The notes under the pieces were generated by a model. That model saw nothing but the letters and a program-made list of their open reading frames with translations. It ran no database searches and had not been told where the DNA came from. The position numbers were made by a program, and so were the translations under genes. From Bacteroidales bacterium (GTDB lineage: Bacteria > Bacteroidota > Bacteroidia > Bacteroidales > NBLH01), in NCBI GenBank assembly GCA_026988445.1, contig JALSLF010000538.1, positions 1-7,962 of the forward strand: a DNA stretch of 7,962 nucleotides. The letters run 5' to 3'. How positions within the stretch are numbered: the stretch's first letter is position 1; each line of letters begins with the position of its first letter. Shown in pieces: positions 1 to 5,605 of the stretch.

Positions 1-789
1 CAGGATAAAAAAAGTATTAAAAAACTGTCCGGAGGAATTTATACAGTAGAGATTTTAGATAAAAATAATTGTTTTATTTCGGATACCATAAAAATTATCG
101 CCCCCAAGAAAGCTTTATTTATCGATTTTGAGAAAACAGATGTAAAGTGTCATGGTGGAAACTCAGGAAGTATAAAACTTATTATTGAAGGCGGAACACC
201 GGAATATTCTGTTTTGTGGGCAAATAAAAAAACGGACAGCCTGCTCACCGGTTTAAAAGCCGGAAAATATACAGTTACCGTGATTGATAAAAATAAGTGC
301 AGAGCAAAAAAGGAAATTACGATCACTGAACCCAAAGAATCTCTACGAATTAATATTGAGAAGATTGACCCTTTGTGTTACGGACAAAAATCCGGCTCAA
401 TATACACTTCTGTGAGTGGCGGTGTTCCTCCATACAATTATGAATGGTCAAACGGTGAGCATGCCGAAAATTTAATTGGTTTAAGTGCCGGAAAATTTAC
501 ACTTACCGTAACGGATAAGTTATCTTGCCAAAGAATTGAAATAATAGAATTAAAAGAACCTGAAAAACTAGAAGTGAAAGCTAAACTTACTAATGCAAAC
601 AAAGGTAGTTCAAATGGTTCAATTACTTTATCAATTACCGGAGGTACAAAACCATACAAAATCTATTGGGAAAACAAACAAAACACTACTGAACGCAAAA
701 ATTTAAGCAAAGGTTACTATTATGTTACCGTAATTGATGCAAATGAATGTGAAATAGATTTACAATTTGAAATAAAGGAGGAGAATTAA
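1..789 (+). CDS. SprB-repeat surface protein, C-terminal end (partial)
   Basis: The reading frame is open from the first base to a TAA at 787-789, so only the last 262 residues of a longer protein are present. They consist of SprB-type repeats of about 76 residues, each with the pattern C-x-G-x-x-x-GSI, GG-x-x-PY-x-Y-x-W, L-x-AG-x-Y-x-V-T-V-x-D and a closing Cys. SprB repeats are known from large cell-surface adhesins of gliding and other Bacteroidota, usually exported by the type IX secretion system, so a secreted or surface role is inferred. The last repeat runs straight into the stop codon: there is no C-terminal sorting domain after it, although such proteins normally have one. The final repeat has also lost its first Cys (Asn-Ala-Asn-Lys in that place). 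The next gene starts 3 nt later. An internal TTG at 214 is not a credible start because repeat homology continues upstream of it. Confidence 0.85.
   Translation, partial: QDKKSIKKLSGGIYTVEILDKNNCFISDTIKIIAPKKALFIDFEKTDVKCHGGNSGSIKLIIEGGTPEYSVLWANKKTDSLLTGLKAGKYTVTVIDKNKCRAKKEITITEPKESLRINIEKIDPLCYGQKSGSIYTSVSGGVPPYNYEWSNGEHAENLIGLSAGKFTLTVTDKLSCQRIEIIELKEPEKLEVKAKLTNANKGSSNGSITLSITGGTKPYKIYWENKQNTTERKNLSKGYYYVTVIDANECEIDLQFEIKEEN
106..786 (+). repeat. Three tandem SprB-type protein repeats
   Basis: Three consecutive units lie at 106-333, 334-561 and 562-786 (76, 76 and 75 residues), and the end of a fourth occupies 1-105. The units are aligned by GSI, the GG-x-x-PY segment, the Trp after it, the AG-x-Y/F-x-x-T-V segment and the terminal Cys. 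The repetition is at protein level; the DNA of the units has diverged, which argues against recent duplication. Confidence 0.8.
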
Positions 790-792
790 CAT

Positions 793-2049
793 ATGAGTAT
801 ATTACTGAAAAATACTACATTTATCGATTGGAAAACATTAGATTTTCAAATTACCGATGTTTTAGTAAGCGAAAAAGAAGCAAAGCCTATATTTTTTAAT
901 GATAAAATTACAGATGCCGATGAAATAATAGATTGTTCCGGTAAATTAGTTACCAAATCTTTTGCAGTAGGGCATCATCATGTATATTCCGCATTGGCAC
1001 GCGGTATGCCTGCTCCCGAAAAGAATCCACAAAATTTTTATGAAATTCTAAAATACATCTGGTGGAATATAGATAAATCTTTGGATAAAGATATGATTGC
1101 AGCAAGTGCTTTAGCTACGGCTATTGCCTGTGCAAAATCAGGTAATACTTTTGTTATCGATCATCATGCTTCGCCAAACTATATCGAAGGTTCTTTGGAA
1201 ATAATAGCTGAGGCTTTTGAGCGCATCGGACTTAATCATTTATTATGTTATGAAATTACCGACCGCGATGGTTTAGACAAAGCCGAACAGGGGCTAGCTG
1301 AAACAGAAAGCTATCTGAAAAATCATCAGGGATTGGTAGGCTTACACGCTTCATTTACCGTAGGTAACAAAAGTATGAAAAAGGCTGCCGATTTAATGCA
1401 TAAATACAAATCAGGTTTTCATATACATGTAGCCGAAGACCTTTACGACCAAAAACATTGTGAAGATAATTACGGCAAAAGAGTAATTGAACGCCTGAAC
1501 GATTATGATGTGTTAAATTCATCAAAAACAATACTTGCACACTGCCTGCACCTTGATGATAATGAACGCAAAATTTTAAGCCAAAGCAAAGCTTTTATTG
1601 TGCAAAATGCCGAAAGCAATTTGAATAATAATGTAGGTTTTTTTAATTCAAGCAAATTAGGCAATAATATAATGCTTGGAACAGACGGAATGCATAGCGA
1701 AATGTTGCGAAGTGCGCAAGCAGCATTTTTTGCGGGTCAGGCTTTTGATGATATTGATTTTGTTTCTGCCTATGAGCGGTTTAGAAAAGTACATGAATAC
1801 ATCCGAATAAATGATTTTAAAGGCGATGAGGATAATAATTTAGTAGTATTGGATTACCCGAGCCCCACACCACTTAACAAAGATAATTTCTTAGGACATT
1901 TTTTGTTTGGCTTACGCGAAGAGCATGTATTGCATGTAATTTCAAACGGTAAACTGATTGTTAAAAATAGAGACTTACAAAATGTAAACGAAAAAGAAAT
2001 ACTAAAATTTACCCAAGAACAAGCTAAAAGGCTTTGGAGCAAGTTATAA
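793..2049 (+). CDS. ssnA: SsnA-like metal-dependent amidohydrolase
   Basis: A 418-residue protein of the amidohydrolase superfamily (TIM barrel, TrzN/AtzA-like branch) that resembles the putative aminohydrolase SsnA along its length. Visible metal-site motifs in order: H61-H62-H63, giving the HxH of strand 1; D123-H124-H125-A-S; H210-I-H212-x-A-E215-D; A249-H250; G296-T-D298-G. A C-terminal segment around 353-370, D-Y-x-SPTPL...N-x-x-GH, is also typical of SsnA. It is slightly shorter than E. coli SsnA (about 442), mostly around residues 320-345. SsnA is known genetically near selenium-dependent molybdenum hydroxylases and purine catabolism, but its substrate is not firmly established, and none of those partner genes is visible here. 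The ATG at 793 is preceded by AAAGGAGG at 774-781, unusually Shine-Dalgarno-like for Bacteroidota, and lies 3 nt after the adhesin stop, so translational coupling is likely. Other deaminases or chlorohydrolases of the superfamily are possible alternatives. Confidence 0.8.
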   Translation: MSILLKNTTFIDWKTLDFQITDVLVSEKEAKPIFFNDKITDADEIIDCSGKLVTKSFAVGHHHVYSALARGMPAPEKNPQNFYEILKYIWWNIDKSLDKDMIAASALATAIACAKSGNTFVIDHHASPNYIEGSLEIIAEAFERIGLNHLLCYEITDRDGLDKAEQGLAETESYLKNHQGLVGLHASFTVGNKSMKKAADLMHKYKSGFHIHVAEDLYDQKHCEDNYGKRVIERLNDYDVLNSSKTILAHCLHLDDNERKILSQSKAFIVQNAESNLNNNVGFFNSSKLGNNIMLGTDGMHSEMLRSAQAAFFAGQAFDDIDFVSAYERFRKVHEYIRINDFKGDEDNNLVVLDYPSPTPLNKDNFLGHFLFGLREEHVLHVISNGKLIVKNRDLQNVNEKEILKFTQEQAKRLWSKL

Positions 2050-2060
2050 ATTCGTATAAA

Positions 2061-2483
2061 TTATTTTCGCAAAAACCGGTTTATTATTGTTTTAGCTTCC
2101 TCTAAATCCTTATATTTTGCGGTAAATATTGAATTATTTCCGGCAATCATTGCCGAAAGTCGTTTCCCGTTTTGTTTACGATAAAGGCATAATATTTTTT
2201 TCCCTTTTTCAAATGCTCTGCCAATTTCATAACCTACACCCAGACTTGGTGTAGAAACTTCCGCTACTAAAATATCCGCATTAAACAACCATTTTATATC
2301 GCGCTCATGAATTTCTTTATCCGAGAGTTTATCTTCGCCGGAAGCGGTAAGTTCTGCATCGCCGATAAACTCGGTAAGTACCGTTCCGTAATTTTTCAGG
2401 TAAGCAATTAGTTCATTGTATAGTGCAACATCAGCTCTTCCGCCGCTAATTGAACCGGCAAAGTAAATTTTCAATTCACCCAT
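2061..2483 (-). CDS. DNPH1/Rcl-like 2'-deoxynucleoside 5'-phosphate N-hydrolase
   Basis: A 140-residue protein of the nucleoside 2-deoxyribosyltransferase fold that matches the DNPH1 (Rcl) branch. DNPH1 cleaves the N-glycosidic bond of deoxynucleoside monophosphates; in animals a key substrate is 5-hydroxymethyl-dUMP, so nucleotide-pool cleaning is the likely role. Motifs seen: Y7-F-A-G-S-I near the N terminus, T-V-L-T-E at 34-38, H59-E-R-D62, P79-S80-L-G-V-G-Y-E86-I-G-R, and L109-S110-A-M-I near the C terminus. By family knowledge E86 would be the catalytic Glu, with Y7, D62, S80 and S110 (from the other subunit) around the phosphate and sugar. All are present, so activity is expected. It is cytoplasmic, with no signal peptide. 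It converges on the SsnA-like gene with an 11-nt gap and is divergent from the carboxypeptidase gene. A true deoxyribosyltransferase is the main alternative, but the phosphate-binding Ser residues favour the hydrolase. Confidence 0.82.
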   Translation of the reverse strand: MGELKIYFAGSISGGRADVALYNELIAYLKNYGTVLTEFIGDAELTASGEDKLSDKEIHERDIKWLFNADILVAEVSTPSLGVGYEIGRAFEKGKKILCLYRKQNGKRLSAMIAGNNSIFTAKYKDLEEAKTIINRFLRK

Positions 2484-2499
2484 ATTTTAAATTTAAAAT
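2484..2499. repeat. 16-bp AT-only palindrome next to the N-hydrolase start
   Basis: ATTTTAAATTTAAAAT is a perfect palindrome that touches the ATG of the minus-strand gene and ends at the -33 box of the divergent carboxypeptidase promoter. It is made only of A and T, so chance is a real explanation; it could also be an operator or a leader hairpin. Confidence 0.35.
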
Positions 2500-2531
2500 T
2501 TGTGTTTTGTCATACAAATAATATAAATTTG
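2499..2531 (+). promoter_or_regulatory. Bacteroidota-type promoter of the LD-carboxypeptidase gene
   Basis: A TTTG -33 box at 2499-2502 and a perfect TAnnTTTG -7 box (TAAATTTG) at 2524-2531 are separated by 21 nt. Transcription would start near 2537, leaving a leader of about 15 nt before the ATG at 2552. Confidence 0.6.
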
Positions 2532-2537
2532 TCTTAA

Positions 2538-2545
2538 CAAAGATA
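2538..2545 (-). promoter_or_regulatory. Possible -7 box of the N-hydrolase gene
   Basis: On the minus strand TATCTTTG matches TAnnTTTG and lies about 55 nt before the start codon at 2483. No good -33 box is visible at the expected distance, so this is tentative. If real, the two divergent promoters are interleaved within 50 bp. Confidence 0.35.
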
Positions 2546-2551
2546 GATATT

Positions 2552-3622
2552 ATGCAATACAATCGTAGATTTTTTTTAAAAACAGCTGCTATGGCTTCCG
2601 TAGGTGGTGTTTTAGCTCCTGCTGATAATTTATTGGCACAAAATGGGCAAAGCACAAAATCACTGCTTAACAAAATTTTACCGAAATCTTTAAAAAAAGG
2701 CGATACTTTGGGTTTAACTGCTCCGGGCGGATACATTACCGAAGAAGAATTAAAAGATGCCGTGGCAACGATTGAAGAATTAGGATTTAAAACCTACTAT
2801 ACCGATGCGGTTTTGTACCGTTTTGGTTATTTTGCCGGAACGGATAGGCAACGTGCCGATGATTTAATGCATATGTTTACAAATCCTGATGTAGATGCCA
2901 TACTTTGTGTTCGTGGCGGATACGGTTCAAATAGAATACTGGATTTATTAAATTTTGAAATTATAAAGCAAAATCCCAAAGCGCTAATTGGGTATAGTGA
3001 TATTACATCGCTTATTAATGCATTTTATCAAAAAATCGGCTTGGTAGGTTTTCATGGTCCGGTAGCTATATCAAGTTTTAATGATTTTACCGTAAAATCG
3101 TTTAAAAAAGTATTGATGAAAGCCCCCAAGCGCTACAAATATTCAAATAAACGTCAAAAAGATACTGAAGAAAACAGCGACTTTGACCAATATACTATAA
3201 GTGGTGGTACTGCCGAAGGAATATTAGTAGGCGGCAATCTGGTAATGATTGAAACATTAATCGGTACAGAATATGAACCCGATTTTGAAAATAAAATAGT
3301 TTTTTTGGAAGAGGTACGTGAAAAACCTTATAGAATAGATCGTTTGATAACCCATCTTTTAATGGCTACTAATTTATCTAAAGCCTCAGGTGTTGTATTG
3401 GGTATTTTTAAAAATTGTGATATTAAAAATGATGAAAATGAAGATTCTTTTACTTTAAAACAGGTACTTTTTGATCGATTTTCAGGATTGGGTATTCCTT
3501 GTTATTATGGAATGCCTTTTGGTCATGTACGTAATAAAATAACCTTACCGGTGGGTATTCGTGCTAAAATGGATGCCGCTAAACAAAGTTTAATGCTTAC
3601 AGAACCTGCTGTTTTGAAATAA
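2552..3622 (+). CDS. LD-carboxypeptidase (peptidase family S66) with Tat signal
   Basis: A 356-residue protein of the muramoyl-tetrapeptide LD-carboxypeptidase family (S66), which removes the terminal D-Ala from cell-wall tetrapeptides during murein recycling or remodelling. The N terminus reads N4-R5-R6-F-F-L-K, then a hydrophobic stretch to about 29 ending L-L-A-Q: a twin-arginine signal, so export of the folded protein is likely, unlike the cytoplasmic LdcA of E. coli. Family landmarks: K-G-D-x-L-G-x-x-A-P-G at 49-59; R121-G-G-Y-G; G147-Y-S149-D with the nucleophile Ser; F167-H-G-P; F251-L-E253-E with R257-E-K-P-Y-R-I-D, where E253 is the likely catalytic Glu; and F323-G-H325, the likely catalytic His. 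The Ser-Glu-His set is complete and the length is normal once the signal is counted. Some S66 members act on other peptides (for example MccF-type immunity proteins), so the exact substrate is inferred. A good promoter sits just upstream. Confidence 0.85.
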   Translation: MQYNRRFFLKTAAMASVGGVLAPADNLLAQNGQSTKSLLNKILPKSLKKGDTLGLTAPGGYITEEELKDAVATIEELGFKTYYTDAVLYRFGYFAGTDRQRADDLMHMFTNPDVDAILCVRGGYGSNRILDLLNFEIIKQNPKALIGYSDITSLINAFYQKIGLVGFHGPVAISSFNDFTVKSFKKVLMKAPKRYKYSNKRQKDTEENSDFDQYTISGGTAEGILVGGNLVMIETLIGTEYEPDFENKIVFLEEVREKPYRIDRLITHLLMATNLSKASGVVLGIFKNCDIKNDENEDSFTLKQVLFDRFSGLGIPCYYGMPFGHVRNKITLPVGIRAKMDAAKQSLMLTEPAVLK

Positions 3623-3739
3623 ACTGATGAAAGTTAACATATATTACCTTAAACCCGTAACTACCTTCTATTACTAATTCTTATCATGCAAAGGAATTGT
3701 GGAAAAAAATGATATGAATTTTTTTTTGATAAAAAAAAT

Positions 3740-3770
3740 ATTAACTTTATTCATAATATATAAAGTTAAT
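3740..3770. repeat. 11-bp perfect inverted repeat just before the DJ-1-like gene
   Basis: ATTAACTTTAT at 3740-3750 and ATAAAGTTAAT at 3760-3770 are exact reverse complements around a 9-nt spacer, ending 4 nt before the ATG at 3775. In DNA it could be an operator; in RNA it would be a hairpin covering the ribosome-landing zone. It lacks a following T-tract, so it is not a terminator. No convincing TAnnTTTG box was found in 3623-3774; a TTTG at 3725-3728 might serve as a -33 element. Confidence 0.6.
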
Positions 3771-3774
3771 TGTT

Positions 3775-4350
3775 ATGAAAAAAATTCTATTGTTTACCGG
3801 TGATTTTGCCGAAGATTATGAAACTATGGTTCCCTTTCAAATGTTACAACTTTTGGGATATGAAGTGCATGCGGTTTGTCCCGATAAAAAATCCGGAGAA
3901 ACTGTAAAAACTGCGATACACGATTTTGAAGGTGATCAAACATATTCTGAAAAACCAGGACATAATTTTACTATCAATTATGATTTTGATAAAGTTAATC
4001 CGTCAGAATATGCAGGCTTAGTTATAGCCGGAGGACGTGCACCTGAGTATTTACGGCTCAATGAGAGAATATTGGAAATAACCCATCATTTTTTTGATGA
4101 AAACAAACCGGTAGCAGCCATTTGTCACGGAGCTCAAATTTTAAGCGCCGCAGGAGTTTTAAAAGGACGGAAAGCGACTGCTTATCCTGCTGTGGCTCCT
4201 GAAGTAAATTTAGCCGGAGCCGAGTATCAAAGCATACCCGTTGATAAAGCATATATTGATGGCAATCTTGTTACATCTCCGGCTTGGCCTGCACATCCGG
4301 CATTTATCAGTGAGTTTGTGAAATTATTGGGTGCTAAAATAGAAATTTAA
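3775..4350 (+). CDS. DJ-1/PfpI family protein, DJ-1D (glyoxalase III)-like
   Basis: A 191-residue single-domain protein of the DJ-1/PfpI superfamily. The nucleophile elbow is A115-I-C117-H118-G-A, with G85-A-P-E-Y downstream of the A-G-G-R segment at 85-88, and E13 in F-A-E-D-Y-E as the conserved partner Glu; Cys, His and Glu are all present. Several stretches (E-D-Y-E-x-M-V-P-F-Q, H49-D-F, G62-H-N-F-T, A-G-G-R-A-P-E-Y-L, G-R-K-x-T-A-Y) closely resemble each half of the plant DJ-1D proteins, which convert methylglyoxal to lactate without glutathione. The likely role is cytoplasmic detoxification of reactive aldehydes; a protein deglycase or chaperone role has been argued for relatives. Plant DJ-1D carries two such domains in one chain, whereas this is one domain that would dimerise. 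It is monocistronic by appearance: inverted repeat immediately upstream, strong terminator downstream. Confidence 0.85.
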   Translation: MKKILLFTGDFAEDYETMVPFQMLQLLGYEVHAVCPDKKSGETVKTAIHDFEGDQTYSEKPGHNFTINYDFDKVNPSEYAGLVIAGGRAPEYLRLNERILEITHHFFDENKPVAAICHGAQILSAAGVLKGRKATAYPAVAPEVNLAGAEYQSIPVDKAYIDGNLVTSPAWPAHPAFISEFVKLLGAKIEI

Positions 4351-4372
4351 GTTAGATATAATAAACATTATT

Positions 4373-4410
4373 ATACTTGGAAAATTTTTACGTTTCCAAG
4401 TATTTTTTTT
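4373..4410 (+). terminator. Intrinsic terminator after the DJ-1-like gene
   Basis: An 11-bp perfect stem (4373-4383 with 4393-4403, core ACTTGGAAA/TTTCCAAGT), a 9-nt loop, and a run of eight T at 4403-4410. It starts 23 nt after the stop codon. Confidence 0.88.
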
Positions 4411-4517
4411 GTAGAAAGGACTTACTGAATAGCTTATTTGTGTCTTTGCAATATAGCTATCAGGAAGTGCATGCAAATGAGTAGTTTAAAGAACTTTTAA
4501 AAGATTTTAAAAAAAGT

Positions 4518-4985
4518 ATGGAAACGAAAGAAATTATTGATAGACTTGAAGATATCTTAAATAGTAAAGAAGAGGCTGATGAAGTAAATAAAGTTGGTGA
4601 CCAAAAGGTTGAAAAAAAAACAATTACGGATATTTTATATTTAATACTACACTTTATTTTGAATATTTTAAAAACTCCTTTTATCATTATCGCTAAATTT
4701 TTGAGAGATGAACTTGTTGATTCTATAAAAAATGATGTTAAAATTTATGCATTGATTATAGGGATTATGGGGGTTTTATTTGTTTTCTTTTCCGTAATTT
4801 GGTTGTTTATATCTGTTGCTGTTGGTGTTTATTTTTATGATAAAGGATATTCTTTACAACTTTCAATTATATATTCAATTGGTTTTCAGGCTGTTTGTTT
4901 TTTGTTAATCGGTTTGATTGCTCTAATTGCATCACGAAACTTAAAATCATTTAAAATATTGAAAAAAATTAAAAAATATAAATAA
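4518..4985 (+). CDS. Small membrane protein of unknown function
   Basis: A 155-residue protein that I cannot assign to a family with confidence. Residues 1-33 are hydrophilic and highly charged with helical, acidic character (METKEIIDRLEDILN and onward). Residues 36-63 form a hydrophobic or amphipathic helix. Two strong membrane segments follow, at about 76-106 and 114-139, joined by a short loop (Y-D-K-G-Y-S), and the tail from 140 is strongly basic (K-x-x-K-I-L-K-K-I-K-K-Y-K). A helix followed by a two-helix hairpin recalls the holin superfamily III/YqjE-like small membrane proteins; this is only an architectural resemblance, and no phage gene is nearby. No signal peptide cleavage site is seen. 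The gene stands alone between a terminator and the long palindrome. The ATG at 4518 is the first usable start; further upstream the frame hits a TAG at 4482-4484. Confidence 0.7.
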   Translation: METKEIIDRLEDILNSKEEADEVNKVGDQKVEKKTITDILYLILHFILNILKTPFIIIAKFLRDELVDSIKNDVKIYALIIGIMGVLFVFFSVIWLFISVAVGVYFYDKGYSLQLSIIYSIGFQAVCFLLIGLIALIASRNLKSFKILKKIKKYK

Positions 4986-4997
4986 TGATATGTTCTA

Positions 4998-5204
4998 TAC
5001 TATTTAAATATACTGTATATTACCTTAATTGAGCGATTATGTATAGAAAAAAGTGTCAATTTATTGAGAGTAAAAAGTTTAGAAAAAAAGTAAGAATACC
5101 CTTTGGTATTAGCGTTTTTTTTTGTAAGTATTTTTAACTCAATAGATTGGTGCTTGTTGAAGTAGATAATCGCTCAATTTAGGTATTAGTAGTATAAAAT
5201 AGTA
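4998..5204. repeat. About 207-bp imperfect palindrome (fold-back element or structured RNA)
   Basis: The two halves of this stretch are reverse complements of each other around the loop CTTT at 5101-5104. Matching blocks by hand: TACTATTT (4998-5005) with AAATAGTA (5197-5204); AATTGAGCGATTAT (5027-5040) with ATAATCGCTCAATT (5166-5179); CAATTTATTGAG (5057-5068) with CTCAATAGATTG (5138-5149); AATACC (5095-5100) with GGTATT (5105-5110). Over the outer 71 left-arm positions I count 54 Watson-Crick pairs, and several of the remaining differences would be G-U pairs in RNA. Similarity stops abruptly at both ends, where the arms finish in TA. It contains no ORF. It could be a miniature inverted-repeat element with a TA target, a hairpin RNA, or a very long bidirectional terminator. 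It fills most of the gene-free stretch 4986-5299. Confidence 0.75.
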
Positions 5205-5219
5205 AAAGGACTCCTTTTT
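5204..5219 (+). terminator. Weak terminator-like hairpin at the palindrome edge
   Basis: AAAAGG (5204-5209) and CCTTTT (5213-5218) form a 6-bp stem with a 3-nt loop and end in five T at 5215-5219. It is short and partly overlaps the end of the long palindrome, so the call is weak. Confidence 0.3.
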
Positions 5220-5242
5220 GTAAAAAAAGCCGGATTAATTAA

Positions 5243-5271
5243 TTGAGATATTAAATTTTAACGTACCTTTA
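5243..5271 (+). promoter_or_regulatory. Probable promoter of the RRM protein gene
   Basis: TTG at 5243-5245 and TACCTTTA at 5264-5271 (one mismatch to TAnnTTTG) are separated by 18 nt. Transcription would start near 5277, about 22 nt before the ATG. Confidence 0.5.
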
Positions 5272-5299
5272 TGTTTTATTAATCTTTTTTTACTTTATT

Positions 5300-5584
5300 A
5301 TGAATATTTATGTTGGTAATCTTCATTATGGTCTCAGTGAAGATGATTTAAAAAATGTTTTTTTAGAATATGGAGACGTTGATAGTGTAAAAATTATTAC
5401 AGACAAATTCTCAGGCAGAAGTAAAGGCTTTGGCTTTGTGGATATGCCTAATGACGAGGAAGCGCAGCGTGCCATTGATGAACTGAATGATACCGACTTA
5501 AAAGGTCGGAATATGAAAGTAAATCAGGCAAGAGCAAAAACAGAGAACGATAATAGGAGAGGATATAATAGCTATAATCGCTGA
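5300..5584 (+). CDS. Single-RRM RNA-binding protein
   Basis: A 94-residue protein that is one RNA recognition motif plus a short tail. RNP2 is I3-Y-V-G-N-L8 and RNP1 is K42-G-F-G-F-V-D-M49, with the RNA-stacking aromatics Y4, F44 and F46 all present. L69-K-G-R-x-M-K-V-N near the end of the fold is typical. The tail (residues 78-94) is basic and polar with R-R-G-Y and S-Y-N-R, like the Gly/Arg tails of cyanobacterial and Bacteroidota Rbp proteins, but much shorter. Family members bind single-stranded RNA in the cytoplasm; in Bacteroidota they act as global post-transcriptional regulators, and in cyanobacteria many are cold-induced. The targets here are unknown. It is a stand-alone gene with its own promoter and terminator. 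The ATG at 5300 places RNP2 at residue 3, as usual in this family. Confidence 0.92.
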   Translation: MNIYVGNLHYGLSEDDLKNVFLEYGDVDSVKIITDKFSGRSKGFGFVDMPNDEEAQRAIDELNDTDLKGRNMKVNQARAKTENDNRRGYNSYNR

Positions 5585-5605
5585 TAAACGTAAAGAATTT
5601 TTATT

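Noticed and set aside
438..659. Long minus-strand open frame inside the SprB-repeat gene.
   Set aside because: It is antisense to clear repeat-coding sequence and has no family-like motif; the same holds for minus-strand frames over 1355-1540, 1854-2042, 4058-4252 and 4460-4687, and for frames inside the FNR gene at 6834-7081.
2044..2061. Short inverted repeat TTATA...TATAA at the convergent ends of the SsnA-like and N-hydrolase genes, considered as a terminator.
   Set aside because: The stem is only five A/T pairs without a T-tract; no terminator can be supported in this 11-nt gap.
2476..2736. Minus-strand frame spanning the divergent promoter region and the start of the carboxypeptidase gene.
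   Set aside because: It covers the Tat signal of a well-supported gene and the promoter boxes, and its product has no recognisable features.
3711..3740. Adjacent T-run and A-run (3719-3740) that could be read as a terminator for the carboxypeptidase gene.
   Set aside because: There is no GC-containing stem before the T-run; it is a simple A/T stretch.
4471..4500. A tiny ORF starting at ATG 4471 (nine codons, M-Q-M-S-S-L-K-N-F) before the membrane protein, as a possible leader peptide.
   Set aside because: No attenuator hairpin, codon bias or ribosome-site signal supports it.
4416..4517. Frame of the small membrane protein continues upstream with a protein-like sequence (F-K-E-L-L-K-D-F-K-K) interrupted by a TAG at 4482-4484, suggesting a longer gene broken by a stop.
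   Set aside because: The stretch just follows a strong terminator, has no start codon before the TAG that would make a known family, and A-rich DNA readily looks like Lys/Glu-rich protein. The ATG at 4518 is the simplest start.
4986..5299. CRISPR array or phage attachment site in the gene-poor stretch.
   Set aside because: The repeats here are inverted, occur once, and have no regular spacing; no integrase or cas gene is near.
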